Notes: a model not told the origin generated them from the letters alone. 64,000 nt of DNA from Cupriavidus campinensis (GCF_905397395.1 NZ_CAJPVH010000002.1:1-64000); one strand, 5' to 3'; shown: positions 16,748-25,545, counted from the first letter of the stretch. Program-made: numbers and translations.

Positions 16748-16929
16748 GGCGTATCTCCTGGTCAGAAGGCAGGGTGTGGCGCTGGCCTTGCCGGGCGCCT
16801 GTTTCGGATCGTTTCCTGCTCACGGTGCCATTGGGCCGCAGCGGGGGTACGGCTTCGGTGCGGTGTCCAACAAACGCCCTGGGGCACGCGCGAGAGGTCA
16901 CATTGCCGGGCTGGGTCGGTCGTCAGTCG

Positions 16930-18336
16930 TCAGTAGGCGTCCCGGCCGGTCCAGCCATAGACGGCGGTGTGGACGATGATGCGGAGGTCCAGCACGAAGG
17001 ACCAGTTGCGGATGTAGAAGATGTCGAACTCGGTACGCCGGCGCATTTTCTCCACCGTGTCGGTGCGGCCCCGGCAGCCGTTGATCTGCGCCCAGCCCGT
17101 GATGCCGGGCTTCACGCGGTGGCGCAGCATGTAGCGGTCCACGATCCCCTTGTAGAGCTCGTTGTGCTCGATGGCATGCGGGCGCGGGCCCACCACGGAC
17201 ATCTCGCCGCGCAGCACGTTCAGGAACTGCGGCAGCTCGTCCAGGCTGGTGCGGCGCAGGAAGGCGCCCACGCGCGTCACGCGGGGGTCGCCGGGCGCGG
17301 CCTGGGTCACGCCGGCGTCCGTGTGCGCCACCATCGACCGGAACTTGAAGACGTGGAACGGCTGGCCGTCCATGCCGAGCCGAGCCTGCCGGAACAGAAT
17401 CGGACCCGGTGAGGACAGCCGCACGGCGAGGGCGATGGCCAGCAGCAGCGGCGACAGCCCGAGCAGCACCGCGAGTGCGAACACGCGGTCGAAGCTGGCC
17501 TTGACCAGGCCGGTCACGCCCGAGTCGGGCGGGCTGTTGAGGTCGATCACGGGCAGGCCCATGAATTCGGAGAAGCGATGGCCGAGCAGCTCCACGGACA
17601 TGATGTCCGGCACCCAGCGGATGTCGACCAGGTCGTTGCGGAAGTGGAAGACCACGTCATAGAGGTCGCGGCAGGCCGCCATCGGCAGCGTCAGCCAGAT
17701 CTCGCGCACGCGGTGGGCGTGCACGAAGGTGCAGACCTGGTCGAGCGAGCGTAGCGGGGCCACGCCTTCGGGGAGGTCGTCGGTGCCGGCTTCGTCGTAG
17801 ATGCCCACCACCTCGTAGCCGGCGCCGGGAATCTGCGCCACGCGGCGGAACATGTCGTGCCCGAGCGGCCCGTAGCCGAGGATCACCACGCGCTTGGCGT
17901 TGATGCCCTGCTGGCGCACGCTGCTCAGGGTGCCGTAGAGCACCACGCGCGAACTCACCAGGCCAACCGCCGACCACGCCACCCAGAGCACCGACCACAG
18001 CCGCGATACGCCGGCCACCTGGTGCAGCAGGAAGGCGGACACCAGTGCCAGCAGGCAGACCACGCTCCAGGCCGCCAGCACGCGCACGGCCAGCCCTGCC
18101 TTGCTGCGTCCGCGCCAGGACCCGTACAGGCCGCAGGCGGGGAAGATCAGCAGCGCGCCCAGCGCGCAGAAGGCGGTCAGGAAGCCGTGGACCGGCGTGG
18201 CGCCGCGCAGGCCGCCGGGGAAGACCAGTTCGCCGATGGCAAAGCCGGTGGCGCCGATGATGAGGGCGTCGGTCACGCGGTACAGGTACTGGAAGGTTCC
18301 CTGTCGCCCAGCGACGAAGGCGCGCACTGCTGACAT
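16930..18336 (-). CDS. Exopolysaccharide polyprenyl-phosphate sugar phosphotransferase (copy 2)
   Basis: A 468-residue WcaJ/WbaP-type enzyme with hydrophobic helices at about residues 20-130, a middle domain with VVILGYGPLGHDMFRRV near 165, and the sugar transferase domain with FHVFKFRSM, SLDELPQFLNVLRGEM and SVVGPRPHA. The C-terminus has GITGWAQINGCRG and FDIFYIRNWS. It shares its domain order with the product of 983-2374 but differs through most of the N-terminal half. It lies upstream of the carrier-protein cassette, about 180 bases from the carrier protein, on the same strand. The two phosphotransferases may prime two different polymers or use different sugars. Confidence 0.9.
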   Translation of the reverse strand: MSAVRAFVAGRQGTFQYLYRVTDALIIGATGFAIGELVFPGGLRGATPVHGFLTAFCALGALLIFPACGLYGSWRGRSKAGLAVRVLAAWSVVCLLALVSAFLLHQVAGVSRLWSVLWVAWSAVGLVSSRVVLYGTLSSVRQQGINAKRVVILGYGPLGHDMFRRVAQIPGAGYEVVGIYDEAGTDDLPEGVAPLRSLDQVCTFVHAHRVREIWLTLPMAACRDLYDVVFHFRNDLVDIRWVPDIMSVELLGHRFSEFMGLPVIDLNSPPDSGVTGLVKASFDRVFALAVLLGLSPLLLAIALAVRLSSPGPILFRQARLGMDGQPFHVFKFRSMVAHTDAGVTQAAPGDPRVTRVGAFLRRTSLDELPQFLNVLRGEMSVVGPRPHAIEHNELYKGIVDRYMLRHRVKPGITGWAQINGCRGRTDTVEKMRRRTEFDIFYIRNWSFVLDLRIIVHTAVYGWTGRDAY

Positions 18337-18372
18337 GTTGGTTCTCCTGCCGGGGCGGAGCGGGCCACCCTG

Positions 18373-19101
18373 TCAGGTATCGTCGTGCTGCCGGGCGGGC
18401 GGGTCTGTTTGGTGGCGCACACAGCGGGCGGCATCGCCGGTCAGCGCCGCGGCCCGTCCTTGTCGCGCTTCATGCCGGCCTTGCCCATCGTGCCACTCGC
18501 CGCGCCGGTACGGCTCCTCCCGGCCGGCGAGATGGCTGGCGATGCGCTCGAGCATGCCATGCGTCGGCAGGCTCACGGACGGATGCGGCGCCGCCAGCGC
18601 CAGCAGCAGCACGACGCCCGCCACCACGCGCGGCGCGGCGCGCAGCGGCCGGGCCGACCATGCCAGGAAGGTGGCGCTGGCGCCGAAGCCCAGCGCCAGC
18701 CCGGCCACGACCTCGGCCGGCGAATGGACCTCCAGCGCCAGCCGCGACACCCCCACCACGATGGCGACCGCCACGCTTGCCGCCACGGCCAGCGCCGCCA
18801 TCGTGCGATGGCGCTCCGGCACCAGCAGCCGCGCCAGCACCGGCAGCACGGCGGCCGCCATCGTGCTGTGCCCGGAGATGCCGGTGAAATCAAAGGCGCG
18901 GCTGCCGATGCCCCAGCCCATGTAGGCCAGCTTGCTGGCCACGACCAGCGCGACGGCGCAGCCGAGCGTGAGCGCCCAGCGCACGGCGTTGGCGCGGTCG
19001 TGCGGGGCACGGCCCGACTGCAGCCACGCGAACACGACGAGCGCGCAGGGCATGAGCAGTGCGCTTTCGCCAACGCGCGAGACGAGGGGCCAGGCAGACA
19101 T
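18373..19101 (-). CDS. PAP2-family membrane phosphatase
   Basis: The 242-residue membrane protein begins MSAWPLVSRVGESALLMP and has five or six hydrophobic segments. The PAP2 signature is split as KLAYMGWGIGSRAFDF, then FTGISGHSTMAAAVLPV near residue 85 (SGH with the catalytic His) and VGVSRLALEVHSPAEVVAG near 135 (SRxxxxxH with the second catalytic His). Such enzymes often dephosphorylate undecaprenyl pyrophosphate, recycling the carrier lipid used by the neighbouring sugar phosphotransferases. The C-terminal 60 residues are hydrophilic. The start at 19101 was chosen over the longer frame because the upstream extension is not hydrophobic or conserved-looking. Confidence 0.82.
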   Translation of the reverse strand: MSAWPLVSRVGESALLMPCALVVFAWLQSGRAPHDRANAVRWALTLGCAVALVVASKLAYMGWGIGSRAFDFTGISGHSTMAAAVLPVLARLLVPERHRTMAALAVAASVAVAIVVGVSRLALEVHSPAEVVAGLALGFGASATFLAWSARPLRAAPRVVAGVVLLLALAAPHPSVSLPTHGMLERIASHLAGREEPYRRGEWHDGQGRHEARQGRAAALTGDAARCVRHQTDPPARQHDDT

Positions 19102-19403
19102 GGTGCGGCAGCTCACAGAAAAGGATGACGGGGTTAGGCCGGCAGACGGAGGTTCGCCCCGTCGCGCCCGCAGTGTGCGACGCAATGTTCAGCCGCCTCA
19201 ACCAGCCAGAAGGTGGAGACGGCGCCGCGCGGCGCGCCGCCGCCGGGCGTGCGCCCGGCGCGGGGCATGCGTTTGCGCGGGAAGGTGGAGCCTGGCGGCG
19301 GCGGCGTGCGCCCCATGCGGCGCGTGATGCTTCTGGCCAATACGCCCCTTGCCCGCGTTTGGCTATCGTCACATGAATGGCGCACGTCCAGGACGGCGTC
19401 ATT
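19102..19403. other. Intergenic region upstream of the PAP2 gene
   Basis: About 300 bases contain the PAP2 promoter on the minus strand and, on the plus strand, the possible body of a short transcript that would end at the terminator 19407-19444. I see no protein gene I trust. Confidence 0.35.
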
Positions 19404-19706
19404 TCAAAGCCCGCATGGTCCCCCGGTCGGCGGGCTTCTTTTTTGGCGCGACGCCTCGTCGTCGTCCGCCGCGATCATCGCGCGCGCGGTGGCCATGTGC
19501 CGGGTAGCCTCCCGCTCGCCGAACTCGCACGCGGCGAGCACGGCGGCGGCCTCGGTGGCAAAGCACCGGCCATGCAGCTCGCCCCGAAACAACAACGGCC
19601 CGCCTCCTGCGATGGCGAGCCGAATCTCGAAACAACATGCCCACTTGCCCCGGCCCTCGCGCACGGCAAAGCCATGCACGACCAGGATATTGACGCCCCG
19701 TTCCAT
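19404..19706 (-). CDS. Hypothetical 100-residue protein
   Basis: The frame begins MERGVNILVVHGFAVREG with a good ribosome site (GGGGG four bases before the ATG). The middle has CCFEIRLAIAGGGPLLFRGELHGRCFATEAAAVLAACEFGEREA, which reads like a small folded protein rather than a shadow frame. I do not recognise a family. Its last 12 codons run through a hairpin that is a plus-strand terminator, so the C-terminus may be fortuitous. It is isolated between the PAP2 gene and the short receiver gene. Confidence 0.5.
   Translation of the reverse strand: MERGVNILVVHGFAVREGRGKWACCFEIRLAIAGGGPLLFRGELHGRCFATEAAAVLAACEFGEREATRHMATARAMIAADDDEASRQKRSPPTGGPCGL
19407..19444 (+). terminator. Intrinsic terminator, plus strand
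   Basis: The stem AAGCCCGC (19407-19414) pairs with GCGGGCTT (19430-19437) and is followed by C and six T. No annotated plus-strand gene precedes it, so it may end a small RNA beginning in the 19.1-19.4 kb gap. Confidence 0.65.
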
Positions 19707-19804
19707 ACGACCCCCTGCGTGGCCACGGCGGCCGGCCTCTCAAAGGCACCGGCTTCAGACCGTGGACTTCTCGCAAGCATAGGTCGCGCGACGCGGCCGC
19801 GCCT

Positions 19805-20347
19805 TCATCCGGTTGCCGTAGTGCCGTCAGCGGAGTGGGGGTGGGGGTAGGGGTGAAGGTGGGAGACGGGCGCTGCGCCGGCATGGCGCGGCTGGGCGCG
19901 CAGCATCGCCAGGGCCGCGCGCGGGAAGCACTGGCCGCCGGCCCAGACCAGGGCGGCGGCGGCGCAGACCAGTTCGATCGGGGCGGGCACGGCCAGGCAG
20001 CCGCTGGCGCCGATCTGGGCGGCGTAGACCATCAACGCGGCATCGAGCGAGTCGGACAGCACCAGCCAGCGGCGCGGGGACAGTTGTTCGCGCACGCGGT
20101 CCAGCAGCGCGCGGGGGTCGCCCTCCACGCCGCTGCAGTCAACGACCGCCATGTCCACCGGGGCGTCCGGCACGGCTTCGGAGGCGTCCGGATTGTCGAT
20201 GGTGGCGGCGCGCGTCTTCGCATCCGGGGTGTCGAGCAGCCAGTCAGGCGCGTGCCATCGCACGGGCATGGAGATGTCCTGCCCCTCCATGCGTCTGGCG
20301 AGGATGCGGCACATCATTTCGTTGCTGGCGATCAGGTAGGTCGTCAT
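19805..20347 (-). CDS. Receiver-like protein without a DNA-binding domain
   Basis: The 180-residue product begins MTTYLIASNEMMCRILARRMEG and has an Asp in VDMAVVDCSGVEGD at the position of a phospho-acceptor, followed by WLVLSDSLDAALMVYAAQIGASGCLAVPAPIELVCAAAALVWAGGQCFP, as in LuxR-type receivers. It ends in a His/Pro-rich tail without any helix-turn-helix. It resembles the N-terminal half of its neighbour at 20671-21561 (both have A-G-G-x-C-F-P). It may be a truncated regulator or a stand-alone receiver that modulates its neighbour. Confidence 0.65.
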   Translation of the reverse strand: MTTYLIASNEMMCRILARRMEGQDISMPVRWHAPDWLLDTPDAKTRAATIDNPDASEAVPDAPVDMAVVDCSGVEGDPRALLDRVREQLSPRRWLVLSDSLDAALMVYAAQIGASGCLAVPAPIELVCAAAALVWAGGQCFPRAALAMLRAQPRHAGAAPVSHLHPYPHPHSADGTTATG

Positions 20348-20670
20348 CGACAGAGATCGGCTTGTTGGGCGTCTGCACCGCGCGGCGTTGCTTACCGCTG
20401 GCGCGACGGTGATCGGACGTCGGTTCACTGAACGCGTGCCAAACGGCACACGCACCGCCTGCCCGCGCGACAGGCGCAGCCGGGAAGGCAACAGATGGCA
20501 GGCAGGGGATGGATGACGGTGGCGGCACGCGTCTGGTGACGCAGTCCGCAAATCGGTCTGCAAATCGGCCTGCAATAACGCTAGCAAGCGCAGCCGGTCA
20601 CCGCCTCATGCTTTCGGATGAGGGCGGGCCGGCAGATGGGGGACGCGAGTGGCAGGCCGCGCGACCGCGC
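20348..20670. other. Intergenic region between the two receiver genes
   Basis: About 320 bases upstream of the short receiver gene. I see nothing beyond a presumed promoter; no repeat or terminator is evident. Confidence 0.3.
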
Positions 20671-21561
20671 TCAGGCGGCCTCACAGGCCTCCCGGGGCTG
20701 CAGGACGGCGGACGTACGGATCGAGGTCGGCGCGGTCACAACAGGCCCCGGCCAGTTCAGCGTGGCGCCGCGCTGGAGCGCGACGTAGACTGCCTCGCCC
20801 TTGTTGCGCACGTGCAGGCGCTGATAGAGCGTGCACGCATGGGTCTTTGCCGTGGCCACCGAGATATTGAGCAGCCGGCTGACGGTCTTGATCGGATAGC
20901 CGCGCGCGAGCAGGGCCAGCACCTCGTACTGTCGCTCGGTGATATTGAGCAGATGGGCGCCCGCCGTCGGGGTTTCCAGCGGCGTGGCGTGCGACTGCGG
21001 GCCGTGGCTCGGCACACCATGCAGCGGCACGACAATCGGCGCGGCGGCATGGCGGCCGTCGCGACCATCCGCATGGGCCGCCGGCACCGGTACCGACGCG
21101 GCGTGAACCTCGGGCAGCGGCTGGCCAGGCTGCGCAAACTGATTGGCCGCCGCCTCGGCACCGCGCATCACGGCGATGGGCGACGGGAAGCATTCGCCCC
21201 CGGCCAGCACCAGGCGGATGGCGGCTTCGAGCGCCTCGGCGGAGCAGGCTTTCGCCAGCAGGCCGCGCACGGTCTCCGGGAGGCCGAATTCGGGCATGGG
21301 TGCCGGCACGTGTTCGGCCAGCACCAGCACGCGCTGCGGCTCCAGCCGCTGGCACAGGCCGGCAAGGCCGAGCCAGCCGGCTTCCGCATCGGCGGGCAGG
21401 CCATAGATCAGCAGATCGGCGTGGTGCGTCCACGGATCCGGTTCATGCAGGGACTGGGGATCGATATCGACCAGATCGCCGGGAACATGCGCCTGTGCCA
21501 ACAGGTGGCGCAGCCCAAGGCGTAGCAAAGGATGTGGCTCGAGCAACAGGATGGTGGCCAT
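20671..21561 (-). CDS. LuxR-family regulator with atypical receiver
   Basis: The 296-residue protein has an N-terminal receiver-like fold (MATILLLEPHPLLRLGLRHLLAQ) and a C-terminal LuxR helix-turn-helix (LNITERQYEVLALLARGYPIKTVSRLLNISVATAKTHACTLYQRLHV, about residues 205-255). The strand that usually ends with the phospho-acceptor Asp reads HADLLIYGLPAD, with no Asp at the expected place, so regulation by phosphorylation is doubtful. A long Pro/His/Ala-rich linker (about residues 140-200) joins the halves. Lying at the edge of the polysaccharide locus, it may be its regulator. Confidence 0.85.
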   Translation of the reverse strand: MATILLLEPHPLLRLGLRHLLAQAHVPGDLVDIDPQSLHEPDPWTHHADLLIYGLPADAEAGWLGLAGLCQRLEPQRVLVLAEHVPAPMPEFGLPETVRGLLAKACSAEALEAAIRLVLAGGECFPSPIAVMRGAEAAANQFAQPGQPLPEVHAASVPVPAAHADGRDGRHAAAPIVVPLHGVPSHGPQSHATPLETPTAGAHLLNITERQYEVLALLARGYPIKTVSRLLNISVATAKTHACTLYQRLHVRNKGEAVYVALQRGATLNWPGPVVTAPTSIRTSAVLQPREACEAA

Positions 21562-22153
21562 GGCCGCTCACTTCTTATTGGCGCGCGCGGATGCCGCGTA
21601 CAATCCACTGCGCGCTGATTGGACACGCTCCGCTTTTGGCACGGCTGCACGCCCATACGATAGGTATCGCCTCCTGAGCCCTGCAGCGTTTCCCGTCCTG
21701 GCTCGCTGCTGTCCTGCCGGCCCTCCCTCGGAGGATGCCTACCGCCCCGTTTCGCGTATTCACGCGTTAGATGCTTCGCAACTCAGATTCAAATTAAATT
21801 GAATTCTGGTGTTCAGCATAGGAAGCACGCCGAGTGATTGCAAGCAAATGCTGCATTGCGGGGGTTTTCCCGCGTTGGGTTTTTGCGAGGTCGCTCACGG
21901 CACAAAGTGCGTTATATGGCGCTTTTTTTGGCGACTATTTTCCATACGTCACGCGTATGACCTGGATGGTTGCCACGTATGCTTCACATCCCCATCCTCC
22001 GATCTCCGACCATCTATATAGGCGAGGACGATAGAGGCAGCTTGGCCTCCCATCGAAAATAATTTACATTGCATTTTGATATTCAAAAGTGCCTGGTACG
22101 GATTGGCACTCCGCTAGAACTGTTATAACTCAAGCACTTACCGTCCCTTCTTC
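21562..22153. other. AT-rich boundary region
   Basis: About 590 bases, clearly richer in A and T than their surroundings, separate the polysaccharide locus from the recombinase and partition genes. They contain CATACG/CGTATG arms at 21943-21959 and the promoter-like AT-rich stretch around 22055-22090 before the recombinase gene. No protein gene is convincing. Confidence 0.45.
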
Positions 22154-23749
22154 ATGAGCACGGATCCCGACACGCTGGCCGCCACCAAGCTCACCCGAAC
22201 CGAATTTGCCGTGGTTCGGGCCTATGCCCAGGGCATGCGGCCAGTCGATATCGCCAATCGCTACCTGCTCGATCCGGACGATGACGATGTGCTGACCGAG
22301 CATCAGGCGGTGCAGCGCATCCTGACGCTGCGCGACAGGCTGGTGCAGTTCGCGCTCCAGCATGACCGGCCCGATATCGCGGCCATGTTCGAGGCACTGC
22401 GCGGGCGCTCTGACGCCGGGATGACGCGCCGGGTGGACGCGCTGTCGTCCATCGAGCGGCTCGGCCAGGGCCGGCCGCTGCCCGGGCATCAGGTGTCGCT
22501 GTGGTTCCGCCCCAGCCTCGCCCGCCGGCTGGCCACGGGGGGCGTACGCACCATCGCCGACCTGACCGATCTGGCGAACCAGCGCGGCAGTAGCTGGTGG
22601 CGTGCCGTGCCACGCATCGGGCAGCAATCCGCCGAAATCATCACACGCTGGCTGCGTCAGCAGCAGTTGGAGATTGCCACAGCAGTTCGCCCATATGTGA
22701 TGCCACCATCACAACATCGTGACCGGCCTGCGCTGGTGCCTGCGCGGCTGGGGCCGGCGATGCGCGATCCTATCCCGCTCGAACACATGCTGACGCCCGC
22801 GCCTGACTACCCCGGTGCGATCTCGTTAGGGGATGACCTGCGGTTTATTCGCGACTGGGTGGCTCGCCGCAGCGGCTCCCCGAACACGGCCGGGAGCTAC
22901 CGCCGGGAGGCCGAGCGGCTGCTGCTATGGGTTGCCCAACAGCGGGGGTCGGTCCAGGCGCTGGAGGCGGACGACCTGGCACGCTACCGCAGCTTCCTGG
23001 CCGACCCGCAGCCGGCGAGCTTCTGGTGCGGCCCGGCGGGTGCCCGGGACCGGGCGCTCTGGCGGCCATTCGAAGGGCCGCTTGGCGCAAGTTCGATCGA
23101 GGCGTCGATGCGCGTGGTTCGGGCCTTGCTCCGGGCCATGGCGCGGTCGGGGCTGCGGCAAGGTGGCCAGGCTGTGTTGGCCGGTAGCGTACCCGTTGCT
23201 GCGTCGGAATCCATCGAAACGAATCGCTCGAATTTGCTTCCGCCCGGTGTCGTCGAGGATTTCCTGGATTGGCTTGGGACGGCAGATCCCTCCCCTAGGC
23301 AGCGGGCGGCACGAGCGACGGCGCTGCTATTGCATCGGCACGGTGTGCGGATCTCGGCGCTGCCGGCGATGCGGCTCGGGGATGTCCGCCTGGCCGGGCG
23401 CAGCGCGCGGCTGCTGTCCGGGGCACAAAATGAATCCGAAGATTCAGGGTTGCGGCTCGATGAAGATGTCTGGATGGCGCTGCGTGCGCACTGGGCCGAT
23501 CGGGGGATTCAGGTGGAAGCCGGCTGGAACGCCAATGCTGCCCTGCTCGCGCCGAGCGAATTTCCGGCCACGAAGCGGGGTCGCGCGAAGCAGGCGCAGG
23601 ACGGTGCGGGCTACGCCGCGAGTGGTCTGGACCAGTTGCTGCGGGGCACCTGGAAGCGCTTCGCGGCGGGGCGCGAACTGCCCGAAATCGGGTTCACGCC
23701 GCGCCTCCTGGCGCGCGCCGGGCGCCCGCTGCCGGACGCCCCGAAATGA
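22154..23749 (+). CDS. Tyrosine-recombinase family protein, catalytic C-terminus missing
   Basis: The 531-residue product has an N-terminal helical region of the kind seen in chromid-associated phage-integrase proteins (residues about 10-170), a SAM-like core-binding domain (about 220-350, NTAGSYRREAERLLLWVAQQR) and the start of a catalytic domain with the first Arg in HGVRISALPAMRLGDV near residue 397. After that I find no HxxR box and no C-terminal Tyr; the protein ends RLLARAGRPLPDAPK. It is probably inactive in strand transfer, or works as a DNA-binding factor. It lies immediately upstream of the convergent parB gene, and homologous genes are often found by secondary-replicon origins in this family. 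Confidence 0.75.
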   Translation: MSTDPDTLAATKLTRTEFAVVRAYAQGMRPVDIANRYLLDPDDDDVLTEHQAVQRILTLRDRLVQFALQHDRPDIAAMFEALRGRSDAGMTRRVDALSSIERLGQGRPLPGHQVSLWFRPSLARRLATGGVRTIADLTDLANQRGSSWWRAVPRIGQQSAEIITRWLRQQQLEIATAVRPYVMPPSQHRDRPALVPARLGPAMRDPIPLEHMLTPAPDYPGAISLGDDLRFIRDWVARRSGSPNTAGSYRREAERLLLWVAQQRGSVQALEADDLARYRSFLADPQPASFWCGPAGARDRALWRPFEGPLGASSIEASMRVVRALLRAMARSGLRQGGQAVLAGSVPVAASESIETNRSNLLPPGVVEDFLDWLGTADPSPRQRAARATALLLHRHGVRISALPAMRLGDVRLAGRSARLLSGAQNESEDSGLRLDEDVWMALRAHWADRGIQVEAGWNANAALLAPSEFPATKRGRAKQAQDGAGYAASGLDQLLRGTWKRFAAGRELPEIGFTPRLLARAGRPLPDAPK

Positions 23750-23821
23750 CCCCGAGCGTACCTTTTGCTGCGATCCAAATCTTCGATGAAACAATGAGTT
23801 AGCGAAGCGACTGCAAAAAAC

Positions 23822-24850
23822 TCAGAGTAGCGTTTTATCCAGTCCAAAGCGTGCCTTAAGTACCTCGAGCAGGTCCTCCCGGGCATTGCGGTCGGACAGC
23901 TGAACATCGAGCATTACCCGACCCGAATCCCACTCCTTGATCGTGCCCAGTAACTGGCCCGATTCGGTCCGAATCTTGTACTGCCGGCTGATCTCCTTGA
24001 CCTTGCGCGACTTCCCTTCCTGCGCCTGTTTACGGATCGCCTCGACCTCGCGGCTGGACAGGCCGTCGTTCATGATGCGCGTTGCCAGGTCACGCGTGCG
24101 GTCCTCGCCGGCGATCTTGCAGAACAGCGTCAGCTCGTAGCCGGCGGCAATCCCGATGGCACTCGGTCGCTCGCGCATCACGCCAAGCACTGAATCCGGC
24201 AGCTTCAGCAGCGCCAGGGTCTTGTTGACCGTGCCCGCCGACATACCGGTCAGTTCGCAGATCTCCTCCTCCTTCTGAACCTTGCCTTCGTCCAGCAACT
24301 GACGCCAGGCGATGGCATTGTCGAGCGCGGACTGGTCCGAGCGCTGCTCGTTGAGCAGGAACGACAGCCGGTAGAAATCGAGATCGCTGAGGTCGCTCTC
24401 GATGAAGCATTCCATCTCGAGCTTGCCGGCGGAGGCCAGGGCACGCTTGCGATAGTGACCGTCGATGAGGATGTAGTGCCCGGGACGCACGGGGTCTGGC
24501 GCCGCCAGACCAGGTGTTTTCTGCCCATGCGTGGCGATCGACGCAGCACGTTCCTGGACCACTGCGGGATCATAAATTCGACGCGCATTGAAAGGATTGT
24601 CGTGCAGTTGCGCGATGGGGATCTTGATCAGCGTGCGGCCCGTTTCCGACGGTTCCACACTTTCAGCGCTGAAAGTTTGGATTTCGGCAACCGGCAGACG
24701 CTCGGCGCGTTGGGTCTGGAGCAACCCGTTCGGATGCTGGGAGATGGCTGCCTCCGCCCTCGCGAAGCGATCCATCGTGTCGTTGCGGGTCTTCTCCGCC
24801 GCCATGCCGGCCAGCATGCCAGCCTTGAGGCTCTTCAATTTTGTTGCCAT
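23822..24850 (-). CDS. parB: Partition protein ParB
   Basis: The 342-residue protein binds the parS centromere and spreads on DNA for segregation of the replicon. The N-terminal ParB domain has IPIAQLHDNPFNARRIYD near residue 75 and YILIDGHYRKRALASAGK near 125, where plasmid-type GHYRKRA replaces the chromosomal GERRxRA. A helix-turn-helix follows (EEEICELTGMSAGTVNKTLALLKLP, about 195-220). The gene begins 5 bases after the parA stop, so parA-parB form one operon. A perfect 18-bp palindrome, the probable parS, lies inside codons for QTFSAESVEP near residue 60. Confidence 0.93.
   Translation of the reverse strand: MATKLKSLKAGMLAGMAAEKTRNDTMDRFARAEAAISQHPNGLLQTQRAERLPVAEIQTFSAESVEPSETGRTLIKIPIAQLHDNPFNARRIYDPAVVQERAASIATHGQKTPGLAAPDPVRPGHYILIDGHYRKRALASAGKLEMECFIESDLSDLDFYRLSFLLNEQRSDQSALDNAIAWRQLLDEGKVQKEEEICELTGMSAGTVNKTLALLKLPDSVLGVMRERPSAIGIAAGYELTLFCKIAGEDRTRDLATRIMNDGLSSREVEAIRKQAQEGKSRKVKEISRQYKIRTESGQLLGTIKEWDSGRVMLDVQLSDRNAREDLLEVLKARFGLDKTLL
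24659..24676. promoter_or_regulatory. parS site, perfect 18-bp palindrome inside parB
   Basis: ACTTTCAGCGCTGAAAGT reads the same on both strands. The 16-bp core recurs exactly in the start of parA. A palindrome of this size beside parAB is the expected form of a centromere site. Confidence 0.85.
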
Positions 24851-24855
24851 GGGAA

Positions 24856-25545
24856 TTACTCGATCAGGGACAGGACTTCGTCGACCATCATGTCAACCTC
24901 CTGTATGGCCTCGCGGGCACCCGGCACACCGTGCACGGTGCAGCCAATGGCCTGGCATTCCCGGAACGCCGAGCGCGAGCCAATCATGGCATTCAGCAGC
25001 GGCACATCGCCGTCATCGCCCAGGATCTCGATGGCCTGACGGGCGATCGAGACGCGTCGCTGGACCATATTGGCCATGACGCGGATCTGCAGGGTCTCAT
25101 TCTGGACCTGGGCATGCTGCGCGAGCGTCTTCGCCGCCACGGCCGCCCACAGATCGGGCGGGGACGGGACGACCGGGATAATCGCGAGGTCGGAAATCAG
25201 GAGCGCGCTCGACGGCGCGGCCGAATGCACGGCGGGCGGGCAGTCGACAAGGATGTAGTCGTAGTCGTGGATGAATTTGCGGACTTCGCGGTGCATCGCG
25301 CCACCGGACGGCGCCAGGCCGATCACGGAAGCGGGAAACGGGCGCTCATCGCTCGCCTGTGCGGCCCAACGGGTGGCGGTGCCCTGTTCGTCCATATCGA
25401 CAAGCATGGAACGGGCGCCGCGCAGGCCCAGCGTGCCAGCCAGGTGCATGCTCACCGTGGTCTTGCCACAGCCGCCTTTCTGGTTGAACACGGTAATGAT
25501 TTTTGCTGCCACACTGGCCTCACTTTCAGCGCTGAAAGCGCACAT
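24856..25545 (-). CDS. parA: Partition ATPase ParA
   Basis: A 229-residue Walker-type ATPase. The deviant Walker A is FNQKGGCGKTTVSMHL near residue 20, Walker A' is MLVDMDEQGTAT and Walker B is YILVDCPP. It has no N-terminal helix-turn-helix, so it is the short type Ib-like form, in which ParB rather than ParA is expected to repress the operon. I set the start at the ATG 25545 (MCAFSAESEASVAAKI), which places a parS copy in codons 3-8. An alternative GTG at 25512 would leave the parS just upstream. Without that choice resolved, autoregulation through this site remains plausible either way. Confidence 0.93.
   Translation of the reverse strand: MCAFSAESEASVAAKIITVFNQKGGCGKTTVSMHLAGTLGLRGARSMLVDMDEQGTATRWAAQASDERPFPASVIGLAPSGGAMHREVRKFIHDYDYILVDCPPAVHSAAPSSALLISDLAIIPVVPSPPDLWAAVAAKTLAQHAQVQNETLQIRVMANMVQRRVSIARQAIEILGDDGDVPLLNAMIGSRSAFRECQAIGCTVHGVPGAREAIQEVDMMVDEVLSLIE
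25523..25538. promoter_or_regulatory. parS site at the start of parA
   Basis: CTTTCAGCGCTGAAAG is the same palindromic core as at 24659-24676. Lying at the first codons of parA, it could also serve as the operator through which ParB controls parAB. Confidence 0.82.
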
